Positions 42,052 through 51,335 of a DNA stretch of 64,000 nucleotides are shown piece by piece (position 1 is the stretch's first letter; the number at the start of each line of letters is the position of its first letter). The position numbers and the translations under genes were made by a program. The notes beneath the pieces are model-generated. The model did not search any database and was not told where the DNA came from. It worked only from the letters and a program-made list of their open reading frames with translations. Where the stretch lies: NCBI GenBank assembly GCA_002482525.1, contig DLGC01000017.1, forward strand, positions 260,680 through 324,679, read 5' to 3'. This stretch comes from Propionibacteriaceae bacterium UBA7704. GTDB lineage: Bacteria; Actinomycetota; Actinomycetes; Propionibacteriales; Propionibacteriaceae.

Positions 42052-44472
42052 ATGCTCATCGCACAATTCCCTCGGTCCCTGGCAGGCACTCTGGCAGCCT
42101 TCCTCGGCACGACCGCGCTGGTTTTCGGCGCCGCGGCAGCCACCCCGGCCCGCGCCGATTCAACGGTCACGCCGAGCGATCAGAAGGTGCTCGTGACCGG
42201 AGCCGGCTGGGGCCATGGCAAAGGTATGTCCCAATACGGTGCCTACGGTGCCGCCTCGAAGGGCTTGTCCTACTCCCAGATCCTCGCCTTCTACTACCCC
42301 CACACCGCCCTGAAGGCCACCTCGAACAAGACGATGCGGGTGTGGATCACCGCTGACAAACACAGCAAGCTCTATGTCCGCGCTGATCGAGGCCTCCAGG
42401 TCTACGACTCCGCACACCACAAGGTGCGCTTGCCCTATAGCGCGAAATACACCAAGTGGCGCATCACGCGGAACTCCACGGGGCGCACACTGCAATACCG
42501 CACCCGGTCGGGCACGTGGAAGACCTACCGCAGCAAGCTGAGTTCGTCGCGCCAGTGGTGGATCCGTAACACCAGCACCGGAAAGGTGAGGCTGGCGATG
42601 TCTGGGGGTGTCACCCGCACCTACCCGGGACGCTTGGCACTGAACGTGCGCAGTGGGCGCAATATCGTGGTCAACTACGTCAAGCTCGAGACCTACCTGC
42701 GCACCGTGGTGCCGGCCGAAATGCCCGCCAGTTGGGGATCCACCTCAGCCAAAGGCATGGAGGCGTTGAAAGCCCAGGCGGTGGCTGCCCGCACCTTCGC
42801 GTTGCGCGAGAAAGCCGCCAAACCCTCCGGGTACGGCTACGACGTCTGCGACACCTCCTCCTGCCAGGTCTACAAGGACATCTCCTACCGCACCTCGAAC
42901 ACTGATAAGGCCATCAGCGCGACCAAGGGCAAGACGGTGATGTACAGCGGCAAGCCCGCGCTCACCCAGTTCTCCAGCTCGAACGGCGGCTGGAGCGCCG
43001 GCTACAGCACCTACCCGTACCTGAACGCCAAGAAGGATCCCTACGACGGCGTGAAGCGCAACCAGACCTGGACCAAGACCATCACCGGAAGTGCGCTGCA
43101 GAAGGCCTATCCGGCGATCGGCTCCTTCCGCTCGATCCGGATCGTCTCCCGCACCGGTGTCGGCCCGTACGACGGCAAGGGCCGAGTCACCAAGATCACC
43201 GTCACCGGAAGCAAGGGTTCGGTCAGCGTCAGCGGCTCCAGCTTCAAGAGCAAATTCGGGCTGAAAGAGACGCTGTTCGCCTTCAGCGGCAAGCAAGCCT
43301 CGACCAGCACGCCGGCACCCGATGCACCAGCAGTGGTCTCGACGACCGTCGACGCCGCGCTGTCCCCCGCCGACGGCAAGGTCATCGCCGACGGGTCAGG
43401 CTGGGGCCACGGCCACGGCATGTCCCAATATGGCGCCTACGGTGCTGCGAAGAAGGGACTCAGCTACTCCCAGATCATCGCTTTCTACTACCCCGGCACG
43501 ACGCTGAAGACCACTGCGGTTCAGACCATGCGGGTCTGGATCACCGGGGCCACCAGCAGCAGCTTGTATGTGCGACCCAACTCCGGGCTGACGGTGACCG
43601 ATTCCAAGGGCGGCTCGCTGACGCTGCCCCGGGGCAGCGACTACACCAAGTGGCGAATCTCCCGTAACACCACCACCGGGGTGCGCACGCTGTCCTACCG
43701 CAACGCCGCCGGCAGCTATGTGGCCTACACCTCCTCGAAGCTGAACTCCAAGCTGGCGTGGTACTTCGGGAACCCGTCCACCGGTGTGGTCCGACTGGCC
43801 ATCGGTAGCTCCACCCGCACCTACTCGGGCCTCCTCGGCCTGGATGTGCGCTCCGGCAAGAACATCACCATCAACTACGTGAGTCTGGAGACCTATCTGC
43901 GCAGCGTGGTGCCGGCCGAGATGCCGCCGAGCTGGAGCTCCGAAGCACTCAAGGCGCAGGCCGTCGCGGCTCGGACGTTCGCACTGCGCATGAAGGCGTC
44001 CTCGAAGTCGACCTACGACCTGTGCGACAGCTCGTCCTGCCAGGTGTACAAGGACAACTCCGCGCGGTACTCGACCACTGATACCGCGATCGCCAAAACG
44101 GCCGGAAAGACCGTCTACTACGGTTCAGCGCTCGCCCTGACGCAGTTCTCCAGCTCGAACGGCGGCTGGAGCGCCAGTTCGAGCGGCTATGCCTATCTGG
44201 ACGCCCACGCCGATCCCTATGACGGCGTTGCCCGCAACCAGGGCTGGACGAAGACCATCACGACCAGTGCAATCACCAAGGCCTATCCGGCGATCGGCAC
44301 TTTCCGGTCGATTCAGATCACCAAGCGCACCGATCCGGGGCCGTACAACGGCAAAGGCAGGGTCTCGGTCATCACCATCAAGGGCAGCAAGGGCAGCGTG
44401 ACGGTGAGCGGGTCGAGCTTCAAGAGCAAGTTCGGGCTGAAAGAGACCCTGTTCCGGCTGAAGACGTCCTAG
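42052..44472 (+). CDS. Secreted protein with two tandem SpoIID/LytB domains
   Basis: 806 aa. Signal peptide (about 1-36, ending TPARA-D). Two full repeats follow, about 50-422 and 447-806, each with a GWGHGxGMSQYGAYGAA motif, the LETYLRxVVPAEMPxSW...EALKAQAVAARTFAL core and a CDxSSCQVYKD motif, probably the zinc-ligand cysteines. They are joined by a Ser/Thr/Pro/Ala linker. SpoIID proteins are lytic transglycosylases acting on denuded glycans. Single-domain forms are usual, and the duplication is the odd feature. AAGGA seven bases before the ATG. The stop abuts the convergent HIT gene stop. Confidence 0.88.
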   Translation: MLIAQFPRSLAGTLAAFLGTTALVFGAAAATPARADSTVTPSDQKVLVTGAGWGHGKGMSQYGAYGAASKGLSYSQILAFYYPHTALKATSNKTMRVWITADKHSKLYVRADRGLQVYDSAHHKVRLPYSAKYTKWRITRNSTGRTLQYRTRSGTWKTYRSKLSSSRQWWIRNTSTGKVRLAMSGGVTRTYPGRLALNVRSGRNIVVNYVKLETYLRTVVPAEMPASWGSTSAKGMEALKAQAVAARTFALREKAAKPSGYGYDVCDTSSCQVYKDISYRTSNTDKAISATKGKTVMYSGKPALTQFSSSNGGWSAGYSTYPYLNAKKDPYDGVKRNQTWTKTITGSALQKAYPAIGSFRSIRIVSRTGVGPYDGKGRVTKITVTGSKGSVSVSGSSFKSKFGLKETLFAFSGKQASTSTPAPDAPAVVSTTVDAALSPADGKVIADGSGWGHGHGMSQYGAYGAAKKGLSYSQIIAFYYPGTTLKTTAVQTMRVWITGATSSSLYVRPNSGLTVTDSKGGSLTLPRGSDYTKWRISRNTTTGVRTLSYRNAAGSYVAYTSSKLNSKLAWYFGNPSTGVVRLAIGSSTRTYSGLLGLDVRSGKNITINYVSLETYLRSVVPAEMPPSWSSEALKAQAVAARTFALRMKASSKSTYDLCDSSSCQVYKDNSARYSTTDTAIAKTAGKTVYYGSALALTQFSSSNGGWSASSSGYAYLDAHADPYDGVARNQGWTKTITTSAITKAYPAIGTFRSIQITKRTDPGPYNGKGRVSVITIKGSKGSVTVSGSSFKSKFGLKETLFRLKTS

Positions 44473-44868
44473 TCAGCCCACGATGCGCTGATGTACTGCG
44501 GCAAGGTCGATGTTCTGTTCGCGCTCCATCAGACCGGCCATGCCGGGACGGTCGGCGTAACGCGGGATCAGGTGCACGTGCAGGTGGAAGACCTCTTGAC
44601 CGGCCACGGCGCCTGAGTTGATCAGCACGTTCACGCCGTCGGCGTTGAGTTTGTCGACCAGCAGCGCACCGGTCGCCGTGACTGAGGCGGCGATCTCACC
44701 CAGTGCCGAGGGATCGCTGAGGACATCGGTCACGTGCCGCCGCGGCACCACCAGGGTGTGCCCGCGATGCCACGGGTTGATGTCGAGGAAGGCGACGGTC
44801 AGGTCGTCGGCGTACACCTGGCGTGAGGGAATCTCGCCGGCGATGATGGCACAGAACAAGCAATCCAT
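44473..44868 (-). CDS. HIT-family nucleotide hydrolase
   Basis: Histidine-triad protein, 131 aa, hydrolysing nucleotide phosphoramidates or dinucleotides. Start CLFCAIIAGEIPS with the CxxC, and the triad motif VFHLHVHLIPR. Downstream of hisF by 35 bp but with its own leaderless -10. Confidence 0.92.
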   Translation of the reverse strand: MDCLFCAIIAGEIPSRQVYADDLTVAFLDINPWHRGHTLVVPRRHVTDVLSDPSALGEIAASVTATGALLVDKLNADGVNVLINSGAVAGQEVFHLHVHLIPRYADRPGMAGLMEREQNIDLAAVHQRIVG

Positions 44869-44874
44869 GGCCTC

Positions 44875-44880
44875 AGCCTA
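44875..44880 (-). promoter_or_regulatory. Leaderless -10 element of the HIT gene
   Basis: TAGGCT on the minus strand, six bases (GAGGCC), then ATG at 44868. Confidence 0.55.
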
Positions 44881-44903
44881 GGGCGCTGCCGGCCTCGCAG
44901 GGC

Positions 44904-45665
44904 TCAGCGAACCGGGAATCCCGCCGCAGCCAGCCCCGCTTTGACCTCGCTGATCCGCAAGGTGCCGTAGTGAAACACACTCGCGGCCAGCACCGCATCG
45001 GCGCCGGCTCGAGCCGCATCAACGAAGTGAGCCACGGTTCCGGCACCTCCTGAGGCGATCACCGGAACGTCGACGACCGCCTTGACCGCTTCGATCATCT
45101 CCACGTCGAAGCCATCGGTGGTGCCGTCGGCGTCCATGGAGTTCAGCAGCACTTCGCCGGCGCCTCGTTCGGTTGCCTCTCGCACCCATTCGATGGCGTC
45201 CAGGCCCGCGGACACCTGTCCGCCGTGCGTCGTCACCCCGAACCCGGAGGGACGGCCCGCTTCCCGGCGGGCATCCAGCGACAGCACCAGCACCTGATTG
45301 CCGAAACGCTGCGCGATCTCGGTGATGGCCTTCGGGTTGTTGATGGCTCCGGTATTCATGCCGACCTTGTCCGCGCCGGTGCGCAGCAGCACATCGACAT
45401 CCTCGACGCTGCGCACTCCACCACCGACGGCCAGCGGAATGAAGACCGTCTCAGCGGTGCGCCGCACCATGTCATGGGTGGTGGCGCGTCCTTGCACCGA
45501 AGCGGAGATATCCAGGAAGACCAACTCGTCGGCCCCCTCGGCGCCGTAGGCGGCGGCGAGTTCCACCGGGTCTCCGGCGTCGCGCAGGTTGGTGAAGTTG
45601 ACCCCTTTGACCACCCGACCGTCGTGGACGTCCAGGCACGGGATCACCCTGATGGCAAGCGTCAT
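44904..45665 (-). CDS. hisF: Imidazole glycerol phosphate synthase, cyclase subunit
   Basis: Cyclase half of the HisF-HisH synthase in histidine synthesis. TIM barrel of 253 aa with catalytic Asp12 (IPCLDV) and Asp131 (LSLDARR) and phosphate-binding glycines (AVGGGVRS, ASGGAGT). hisH and hisA are not in the window. It is isolated from other his genes. Confidence 0.96.
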   Translation of the reverse strand: MTLAIRVIPCLDVHDGRVVKGVNFTNLRDAGDPVELAAAYGAEGADELVFLDISASVQGRATTHDMVRRTAETVFIPLAVGGGVRSVEDVDVLLRTGADKVGMNTGAINNPKAITEIAQRFGNQVLVLSLDARREAGRPSGFGVTTHGGQVSAGLDAIEWVREATERGAGEVLLNSMDADGTTDGFDVEMIEAVKAVVDVPVIASGGAGTVAHFVDAARAGADAVLAASVFHYGTLRISEVKAGLAAAGFPVR

Positions 45666-45672
45666 ACGACCC

Positions 45673-45678
45673 AGGCTA
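45673..45678 (-). promoter_or_regulatory. Leaderless -10 element of hisF
   Basis: TAGCCT on the minus strand, seven bases (GGGTCGT), then the hisF ATG. Confidence 0.6.
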
Positions 45679-45708
45679 GCGGGGTCGGACGCACTGACCG
45701 AACCAGGC

Positions 45709-46899
45709 TCACAGTCCCGGCAGTCGGGGGAACCGACGCAGCTTGGTGGCGGCGGAGTACCAGCCCCAAGCGCGCTTGGCCCAGTGCCCGATGACCGGCA
45801 ACGGGATCATGCCTTCGCGTCGGGAGGTCCGGTAGACCAGGTTGGCCCCGTTTCCCACGTCCATCAGGCACACCAAGGTCACATCGTCGAGGTAGCTTTC
45901 CCGCTCACTGCGGCCCTGGTGAGTGTGGCTGATGTTGTGGGCGGCGACCCGTCCCATGACTTCGGCCATGTGGCCCTGCTTGGCCCGCCAGTCGGGGCCA
46001 GCCATAGCTGCGGAATCGCCGATCGCGTACACATTCGTGGTGCCGGACACCAGACAGCCGGAGTCGATATCAAGGAAGCCCGCTTCGGTGGTGGCCAATC
46101 CCGATCCGGTCAGCACCGGATGCCCGGTACCTGCCGGGATGAACATCACCAGATCGGCGGGCAACGTCGATCCGTCGGCGAACTCCACACCATCGGCGCT
46201 GAACCGGGCGATCGGAACACCGACCTGGCGAGCGATGCCCCGCTTGCCGAGTTCGGGCCCCAGTGATTCGTAGGCCTTCTTTCCCATTCGGATGCCGGGT
46301 TGCTCCATCGGAGCGAAGAAGGTCAACTCGAAGGACTCCCGCACGCCCTTGCGGCGCAGCAGATGGTCGACATTGAACAAGAACTCGAAAGCGGGTCCGC
46401 CACGTACCGCCGACGGATCCTTCGGGTTGCCGCCGAAACCGACGGCGATGCGTCCGGTGCCGGCAGCCAGCAGTGCGTCGAGTTGTTCGCGCAGCGTGAC
46501 GGCGGCCTGCGGCCCGGTGCACAGTGATTCGCTGTTCTCGACTCCGGGAGGCTTCAGCTTTCCCGAACCCATCGCGATGACCAGGTAGTCATAGGAGATC
46601 GTCCCCGCCGAGGTCTGCACGCTGTTGGTGGCAGCGTCGATGCCGGTCACCGCGCCGTTGACGAGGGTGAACCCGTTGGCCTTGGCGATGGCGTCCAGGG
46701 ATACCCGCGTCTGATCGGTGCGAATGTCGCGGGTCGGGATCCAGATCGAGGTGGGAAACAGATGCAGGAAGGGCCGCTCGGAAACCAGGCTCACCCGGAA
46801 CTTCTTGGTCCGGGCCAACTCCATGGCGGCCTGGACCCCGCCGAAGCCTCCTCCCAGCACGAGGGCTTGGGGCAAGTCGATTGCGGCGGAGTTGGACAT
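45709..46899 (-). CDS. FAD-dependent oxidoreductase, sulfide:quinone-oxidoreductase-like
   Basis: 396 aa two-dinucleotide-binding flavoprotein. FAD motif LGGGFGGVQAAMEL at the start, TISYDYLVIAMGS, and VYAIGDSAAM near 300. Cysteines in SLCTGPQAA and VTLVCLMDVGN, with the C-terminal amphipathic WAKRAWGWYSAATKLRR, resemble SQR more than NDH-2, but redox cysteine placement cannot be verified by eye. AAAGG seven bases before ATG 46899 fixes the start. Divergent from an XRE-cupin regulator. Confidence 0.72.
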   Translation of the reverse strand: MSNSAAIDLPQALVLGGGFGGVQAAMELARTKKFRVSLVSERPFLHLFPTSIWIPTRDIRTDQTRVSLDAIAKANGFTLVNGAVTGIDAATNSVQTSAGTISYDYLVIAMGSGKLKPPGVENSESLCTGPQAAVTLREQLDALLAAGTGRIAVGFGGNPKDPSAVRGGPAFEFLFNVDHLLRRKGVRESFELTFFAPMEQPGIRMGKKAYESLGPELGKRGIARQVGVPIARFSADGVEFADGSTLPADLVMFIPAGTGHPVLTGSGLATTEAGFLDIDSGCLVSGTTNVYAIGDSAAMAGPDWRAKQGHMAEVMGRVAAHNISHTHQGRSERESYLDDVTLVCLMDVGNGANLVYRTSRREGMIPLPVIGHWAKRAWGWYSAATKLRRFPRLPGL

Positions 46900-47033
46900 C
46901 CGGTGACCTTTCTGGTGGGCGCTCACTGCGCGGCGCGCAGCGTGCGTCGGCGTCGACATAGCGGTGGGGACGCCCGCAGCGGGGGCCACCACGGCACAGC
47001 ATGACGGCCACCGCGCCGAGCTAGCAAGTAACA

Positions 47034-47048
47034 TTGCCGAAGTGGCAA
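47034..47048. promoter_or_regulatory. Inverted repeat before the XRE-cupin gene
   Basis: TTGCC-GAAGT-GGCAA, 9 bp before the GTG of the regulator gene. Candidate autoregulatory operator in the divergent region with the flavoprotein gene. Confidence 0.45.
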
Positions 47049-47057
47049 GCTGTAGCG

Positions 47058-47657
47058 GTGACCGATGACTTTCACGATGTTCTCGCCGAGGTGGGCGGTC
47101 GACTACGCCGCCTTCGCAACGCCCGCCACCTCACCTTGGATCAACTCGCCGAGGAGACCGGCATCTCGACAAGCACCTTGTCGCGGTTGGAATCTGGTCA
47201 GCGGCGGCCCAATCTGGAGCTGTTGCTGCCGCTGGCAAAGACCTACCGCGTGCCCTTGGACGAGTTGGTGGGCGCGCCGGCCACCGGAGACCCGCGGGTT
47301 CATCCGCGGTCGTTCCGGCGCAAAGGAGTGACCTGGGTCCAGTTGGCCAAGAATCCCGGTGGTCCCACCGCCTACAAGCAGGTGCTTGGCGTGAATCGCG
47401 GCGCGGTGGCCTCACAGGATCTGTGTGTTCACGAAGGCTACGAGTGGGTGTATGTCCTCAGTGGTGAAGTGCAACTCACCCTGGGTGCCAAGCGTTACCG
47501 GCTCAGCGCCGGCGAGGCGGCGGAGTTCGAGACCACCACCCCGCACGGCTACGCCAACATCGGCCAGGTTCCGGTGGAGCTGCTGGTGATCTTCGCCGGC
47601 CAAGGCGAGCGGATTCACCTTCGGCTACAAGCGACTGCTCTTCGTGGCGAGGAGTGA
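47058..47657 (+). CDS. XRE-family regulator with cupin domain
   Basis: 199 aa. N-terminal HTH (about 12-66: LRRLRNARHLTLDQLAEETGISTSTLSRLESGQRRPN as its core) and a C-terminal cupin (about 110-185) with HEGYEWVYVLSGEV and the late histidine in TTPHGY. Probably senses a small ligand or metal. The divergent SQR-like gene is the likely target. GTG at 47058 is chosen. A TTG eight codons upstream is open. A weak CAAGCT lies 6 nt before the GTG. Confidence 0.85.
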   Translation: MTDDFHDVLAEVGGRLRRLRNARHLTLDQLAEETGISTSTLSRLESGQRRPNLELLLPLAKTYRVPLDELVGAPATGDPRVHPRSFRRKGVTWVQLAKNPGGPTAYKQVLGVNRGAVASQDLCVHEGYEWVYVLSGEVQLTLGAKRYRLSAGEAAEFETTTPHGYANIGQVPVELLVIFAGQGERIHLRLQATALRGEE

Positions 47658-47666
47658 CGGCGCGGG

Positions 47667-50387
47667 CTAGTCCTCCAAGGGCGCTGCGTCGACCACACCC
47701 CGTCGGGTTCGCGCTATCACTTCCCGGGCCGTGTCGCGCAGCGACCCCGCCCCGGCGGCCTCTCCCACTTGCCCGGCCACATCGAGCACTTGGCGCGCCC
47801 AGCGCACAAAATCGCCGGCGGTGAGCCCGGACAGGGTCAGCACGTCGAACAAATCGGCACCACTCACCCACGCATGGATAGCTTCGGCGAAACCGATATC
47901 CGGCTCGTCGTGGCTGTCGAGGCGGTGGTCCCGCTCGGTCAGGCTGAGTTGGCGCCAGATACGGCGCAGTCGAGTTTGGGCGGTATCGCTGGCGGCATCG
48001 GGCATCCGAGCCGGCGCACCTCGGTCGCCGCGCGACTCGTACACCAGTGAGGACAACACCGCTGCCAACTGCGGAGCACTGAGTCCGTCGAAGACACCGT
48101 CCCGGATCGCCTCGGCGGTCACCAGATCCAGTTCGGAGTACAGCCGCGACAGCATGCGCCCGGCCTCGGTGACCTGCTGACCACCGTCCCCGCTCAGATA
48201 TCCCAGTGACTCCAGGACCGCACAGATGCGGTCGAAGCGCACCGCGATGGTGTTGGTGCGCCGCTGCACCTGACGCTGCACGCTGTCAGCCTCACGCTCA
48301 GCGCGCAGTGCCGCTTCGGCCGCGCGGGCATGCTGCTCCCGATCGGGACAGGCATGGACCCGATGCGCTTTCAGTTCGGCTCGCAACGCGGCGATCTGCG
48401 CCATGGCCTCGGCGTCGGCCGGCGGCGTCGGCTCGGGGTCGCTGAGCCCTCCGGAGTCCAGTCGTTGCTGGAACGCGGCGGCCAGGTTTCGCCGGGAAGC
48501 CGCCGAGCGCACGTCGAAGTGCTTGGGCACCTTCACCTTTCCAGCGACCGTCGGCGGCTCCGGAAAGTCGGTCAGGGCCAATCGCCTGACTTGCCGGTCC
48601 ACGGTGAGCACCGTCGGCGGTTCACCGTTGCGACCTAGGGCGACCACGACCGCCCAGCCGCGCCGCCGCTTGGCCGGTATGTCGATGATGTCACCGACCC
48701 GCAGACCGGAAAGCACCTGCAAGGCTTCGGCATGCCGATCCGAGCGGCGCTGCCGTGCGGCTTCGGCCTCGGCAGCAGAGATGCGCGACCGCAGCCGGAA
48801 ATACTCCTCGACGTCACCGCGATCACAGTGGATTTCCTGCCAGGCAGCCTCAGCTCGAGTCTTGGCTGCCGCGATCGTGCGGGCCAGCCCTACCACAGAG
48901 CGATCGGACTGGAACTGGGCGAAGGACAACTCCAACAGTCCCCGGGCGCGCTGGCGTCCCACAGTGCCGACCAGGTTCACGGCCATGTTGTAGGTCGGCC
49001 GGAACGACGAGCGCAATGGATAGGTTCGCCGCGAGGCAAGTCCGGCCAGGGCCCGGGGGTCTAGCCCGGGCTGCCAGGACACCACGGCGTGGCCCTCCGT
49101 GTCGATGCCGCGCCGACCAGCGCGTCCGGTGAGCTGGGTGTATTCACCAGCAGTGATATCGGCATGGGTTTCGCCGTTGAACTTCACCAGCTTCTCCAAC
49201 ACCACGCTGCGGGCGGGCATGTTGATGCCCAAAGCCAGCGTCTCCGTGGCGAACACCACCTTCACCAGCCCTTCACCGAAGCCCTCCTCCACGGCCTCTT
49301 TGAATGCTGGCAGCAGACCGGCATGGTGGGCCGCGATACCCGCAAGGAAGGCCGCCTGGAAGGTGTCGTAGTCCAGCGCAGCTAGATCGGCTGGGCTGAG
49401 GCCGGCGCTGTGACGCGCCGCGATATCGGCCAAGCGACTGCGTTCGTGATGGTTGGTGAGTCGTAGTCCCGAACGCATCAGCTGGCTGACGGCGGTGTCG
49501 CAGCCTTGGCGGGAGAAGATGAAGTAGATGGCCGGCAGTAGCCCTTCGGCACCGAGTCGCTCGATGGTGGCGTCCCGACGGGGCACCAGATGCCGGCTGG
49601 CGTCTTGATGCTGGCGGTCCGCAGCGCCACCGTAGCGTCCGGAGCCATAGCCGACGGTGCGGCGCCCATTGCCCGATCGCCCGCGGGGACGCCGCGAATC
49701 GTCGCGTTGACTGCGGCCCTCCTCCTTGGCGATCTTCGTCAATTCGGGATTCACTTCGTTGCCAGCGAACAACTCCAGCAGCCGCCTGCCGACCATGACG
49801 TGCTGGTAGAGCGGCACTGGCCGCTTCTCGGTCACCACCACTGCCATTTCGCCACGGACCTCGCCGAGCCAGTCGCCGAACTCCTCAGCATTGCTGACCG
49901 TGGCCGACAAGGCGATCAGTTGTACCGATTCGGCCAACGAGATGATCACTTCTTCCCATACCGCGCCGCGAGATCGGTCAGCGAGGTAGTGCACCTCGTC
50001 CATCACGACATAGCCCAAGCCCTGCAGGGTGCGCGAGGAGGCGTAGATCATGTTACGCAGCACTTCGGTGGTCATCACCAGTATCGGCGCCTCGGCGTTG
50101 ACGACGACATCGCCGGTGAGCAGACCCACCTTGTCTTCGCCGTGACGGGCGCACAGGTCGTGATACTTCTGATTGCTCAATGCCTTGATCGGAGTGGTGT
50201 AGAAACACTTGCGCCCCTGGGCCAACGCCTGAAATACCGCGAACTCCCCGACCACGGTCTTCCCTGCCCCGGTCGGCGCCGCGACCAGCACACCGCTGCC
50301 GTCGGCGACATGCCGGCAGGCGGTGACTTGGTAGTCATCCAGTTCGAAGGGATAGGCGGAGGCGAAGTCCGCGAACAGATCGCTCAT
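47667..50387 (-). CDS. helY: DExH-box RNA helicase HelY (Mtr4/Ski2-like)
   Basis: 906 aa Ski2-like helicase. Walker A APTGAGKT at 37-44, DEVH box at 130-133, SAT motif near 158, motif VI QLTGRAGRRG. C-terminal DSHCT domain (about 730-900). A low-complexity Arg/Gly-rich insert (about 225-265) interrupts the two RecA domains. Probably involved in RNA processing or decay. The ATG overlaps the dagK stop by 4 bp. Last gene of the pafB-to-helY operon. Confidence 0.92.
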   Translation of the reverse strand: MSDLFADFASAYPFELDDYQVTACRHVADGSGVLVAAPTGAGKTVVGEFAVFQALAQGRKCFYTTPIKALSNQKYHDLCARHGEDKVGLLTGDVVVNAEAPILVMTTEVLRNMIYASSRTLQGLGYVVMDEVHYLADRSRGAVWEEVIISLAESVQLIALSATVSNAEEFGDWLGEVRGEMAVVVTEKRPVPLYQHVMVGRRLLELFAGNEVNPELTKIAKEEGRSQRDDSRRPRGRSGNGRRTVGYGSGRYGGAADRQHQDASRHLVPRRDATIERLGAEGLLPAIYFIFSRQGCDTAVSQLMRSGLRLTNHHERSRLADIAARHSAGLSPADLAALDYDTFQAAFLAGIAAHHAGLLPAFKEAVEEGFGEGLVKVVFATETLALGINMPARSVVLEKLVKFNGETHADITAGEYTQLTGRAGRRGIDTEGHAVVSWQPGLDPRALAGLASRRTYPLRSSFRPTYNMAVNLVGTVGRQRARGLLELSFAQFQSDRSVVGLARTIAAAKTRAEAAWQEIHCDRGDVEEYFRLRSRISAAEAEAARQRRSDRHAEALQVLSGLRVGDIIDIPAKRRRGWAVVVALGRNGEPPTVLTVDRQVRRLALTDFPEPPTVAGKVKVPKHFDVRSAASRRNLAAAFQQRLDSGGLSDPEPTPPADAEAMAQIAALRAELKAHRVHACPDREQHARAAEAALRAEREADSVQRQVQRRTNTIAVRFDRICAVLESLGYLSGDGGQQVTEAGRMLSRLYSELDLVTAEAIRDGVFDGLSAPQLAAVLSSLVYESRGDRGAPARMPDAASDTAQTRLRRIWRQLSLTERDHRLDSHDEPDIGFAEAIHAWVSGADLFDVLTLSGLTAGDFVRWARQVLDVAGQVGEAAGAGSLRDTAREVIARTRRGVVDAAPLED

Positions 50388-51334
50388 CGCGGTGCCGGGA
50401 CGTAAACCGTCAGCGCGTCCGGAACAGCACGCAGCGTCAGCGGCACAGGGCCGAGTTCCTCACCGTCGGCCATGGCGTACAGCCCATCACCATCAACCTC
50501 CACGCTGCTGGCCCGCAGCAACTCGACAGCCGGGTCCTTCACGAATCCCCCGCTGTACATGGTCGGCAGCAGCCGCAGCAACGTGAGTCGACTGACCGGG
50601 TTGATCACGGTGATGTCGAGTTGCCCATCGCTGATGTCAGCTTGCGGACAGCCGTGCATGCCACCACCGAACCAGCCAGCGTTGCCGACAGCGATGAACA
50701 TTGCAGGCTGGACGCGAGGCACACCATCGATGGTGAGTCGGTAGTTCAGGGGCTCGAACCGGCTGAGCTCGGCCAGGGCGGCGAAACCGTAGCTGAGCTG
50801 ACCCAGACGCAGCTTCTGGTGGTTGGTGCGATAGTTCACTCGCGCGTCGAAGCCAGTGGACACAATGGAGCCCACCCAGCGATGTCGGGTTCGGTCAACC
50901 AGGGCGCCGGTGACCGACATCAGGTCGATGCGACGCGTCTGTCCGGCGATGATCGTCTGCACTGCCGGTCCCCAATGCGTGGGCACCTCGACCCCGCGAC
51001 AGAAATCGTTACCCCGTCCGGCGGGAATCAATCCCAGCGGCACATCGGTACCGGCCGCGGCGTTCAGGCCCAGATGCATCATGCCGTCGCCACCCATGAC
51101 CAGCAACGAATCCGACCGACCCTCGGCACGGGCCTCCCGAGCGTTGGCCACCACCTCCGCGCACAGCCGGCGGGCCTCCTCCCAACTGGTGGCCCGTTCC
51201 ACCCGAAGGCTGTCGGCCGGTAGGCCCGCAACGAGCTTGGCGGTGACGAGCGGGAGTACGCGTCCGGTTCGACCGCTGCCAGCGGTGGGGTTGACCACCA
51301 GCGTGAGTCGCGCCGGGTCGTGGCTGCTGCCCAT
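50384..51334 (-). CDS. Diacylglycerol kinase-family lipid kinase
   Basis: DagK/YegS-type kinase, 316 aa. NPTAGSGRTGRVLP phosphate loop at the start, GGDGMMHLGLN (canonical GGDGT has Met here), PAGRGNDFCRG and a C-terminal VDGDGLYAMADGEELG. Probably phosphorylates diacylglycerol or a related lipid. Lies 1 bp after tatC and overlaps helY. Confidence 0.9.
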   Translation of the reverse strand: MGSSHDPARLTLVVNPTAGSGRTGRVLPLVTAKLVAGLPADSLRVERATSWEEARRLCAEVVANAREARAEGRSDSLLVMGGDGMMHLGLNAAAGTDVPLGLIPAGRGNDFCRGVEVPTHWGPAVQTIIAGQTRRIDLMSVTGALVDRTRHRWVGSIVSTGFDARVNYRTNHQKLRLGQLSYGFAALAELSRFEPLNYRLTIDGVPRVQPAMFIAVGNAGWFGGGMHGCPQADISDGQLDITVINPVSRLTLLRLLPTMYSGGFVKDPAVELLRASSVEVDGDGLYAMADGEELGPVPLTLRAVPDALTVYVPAPR

Positions 51335-51335
51335 C

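Noticed and set aside
46900..47034. N-terminal extension of the SQR-like protein
   Set aside because: An AAAGG at good spacing precedes ATG 46899, and the extra residues are Ala/Arg-rich without a signal-peptide pattern.
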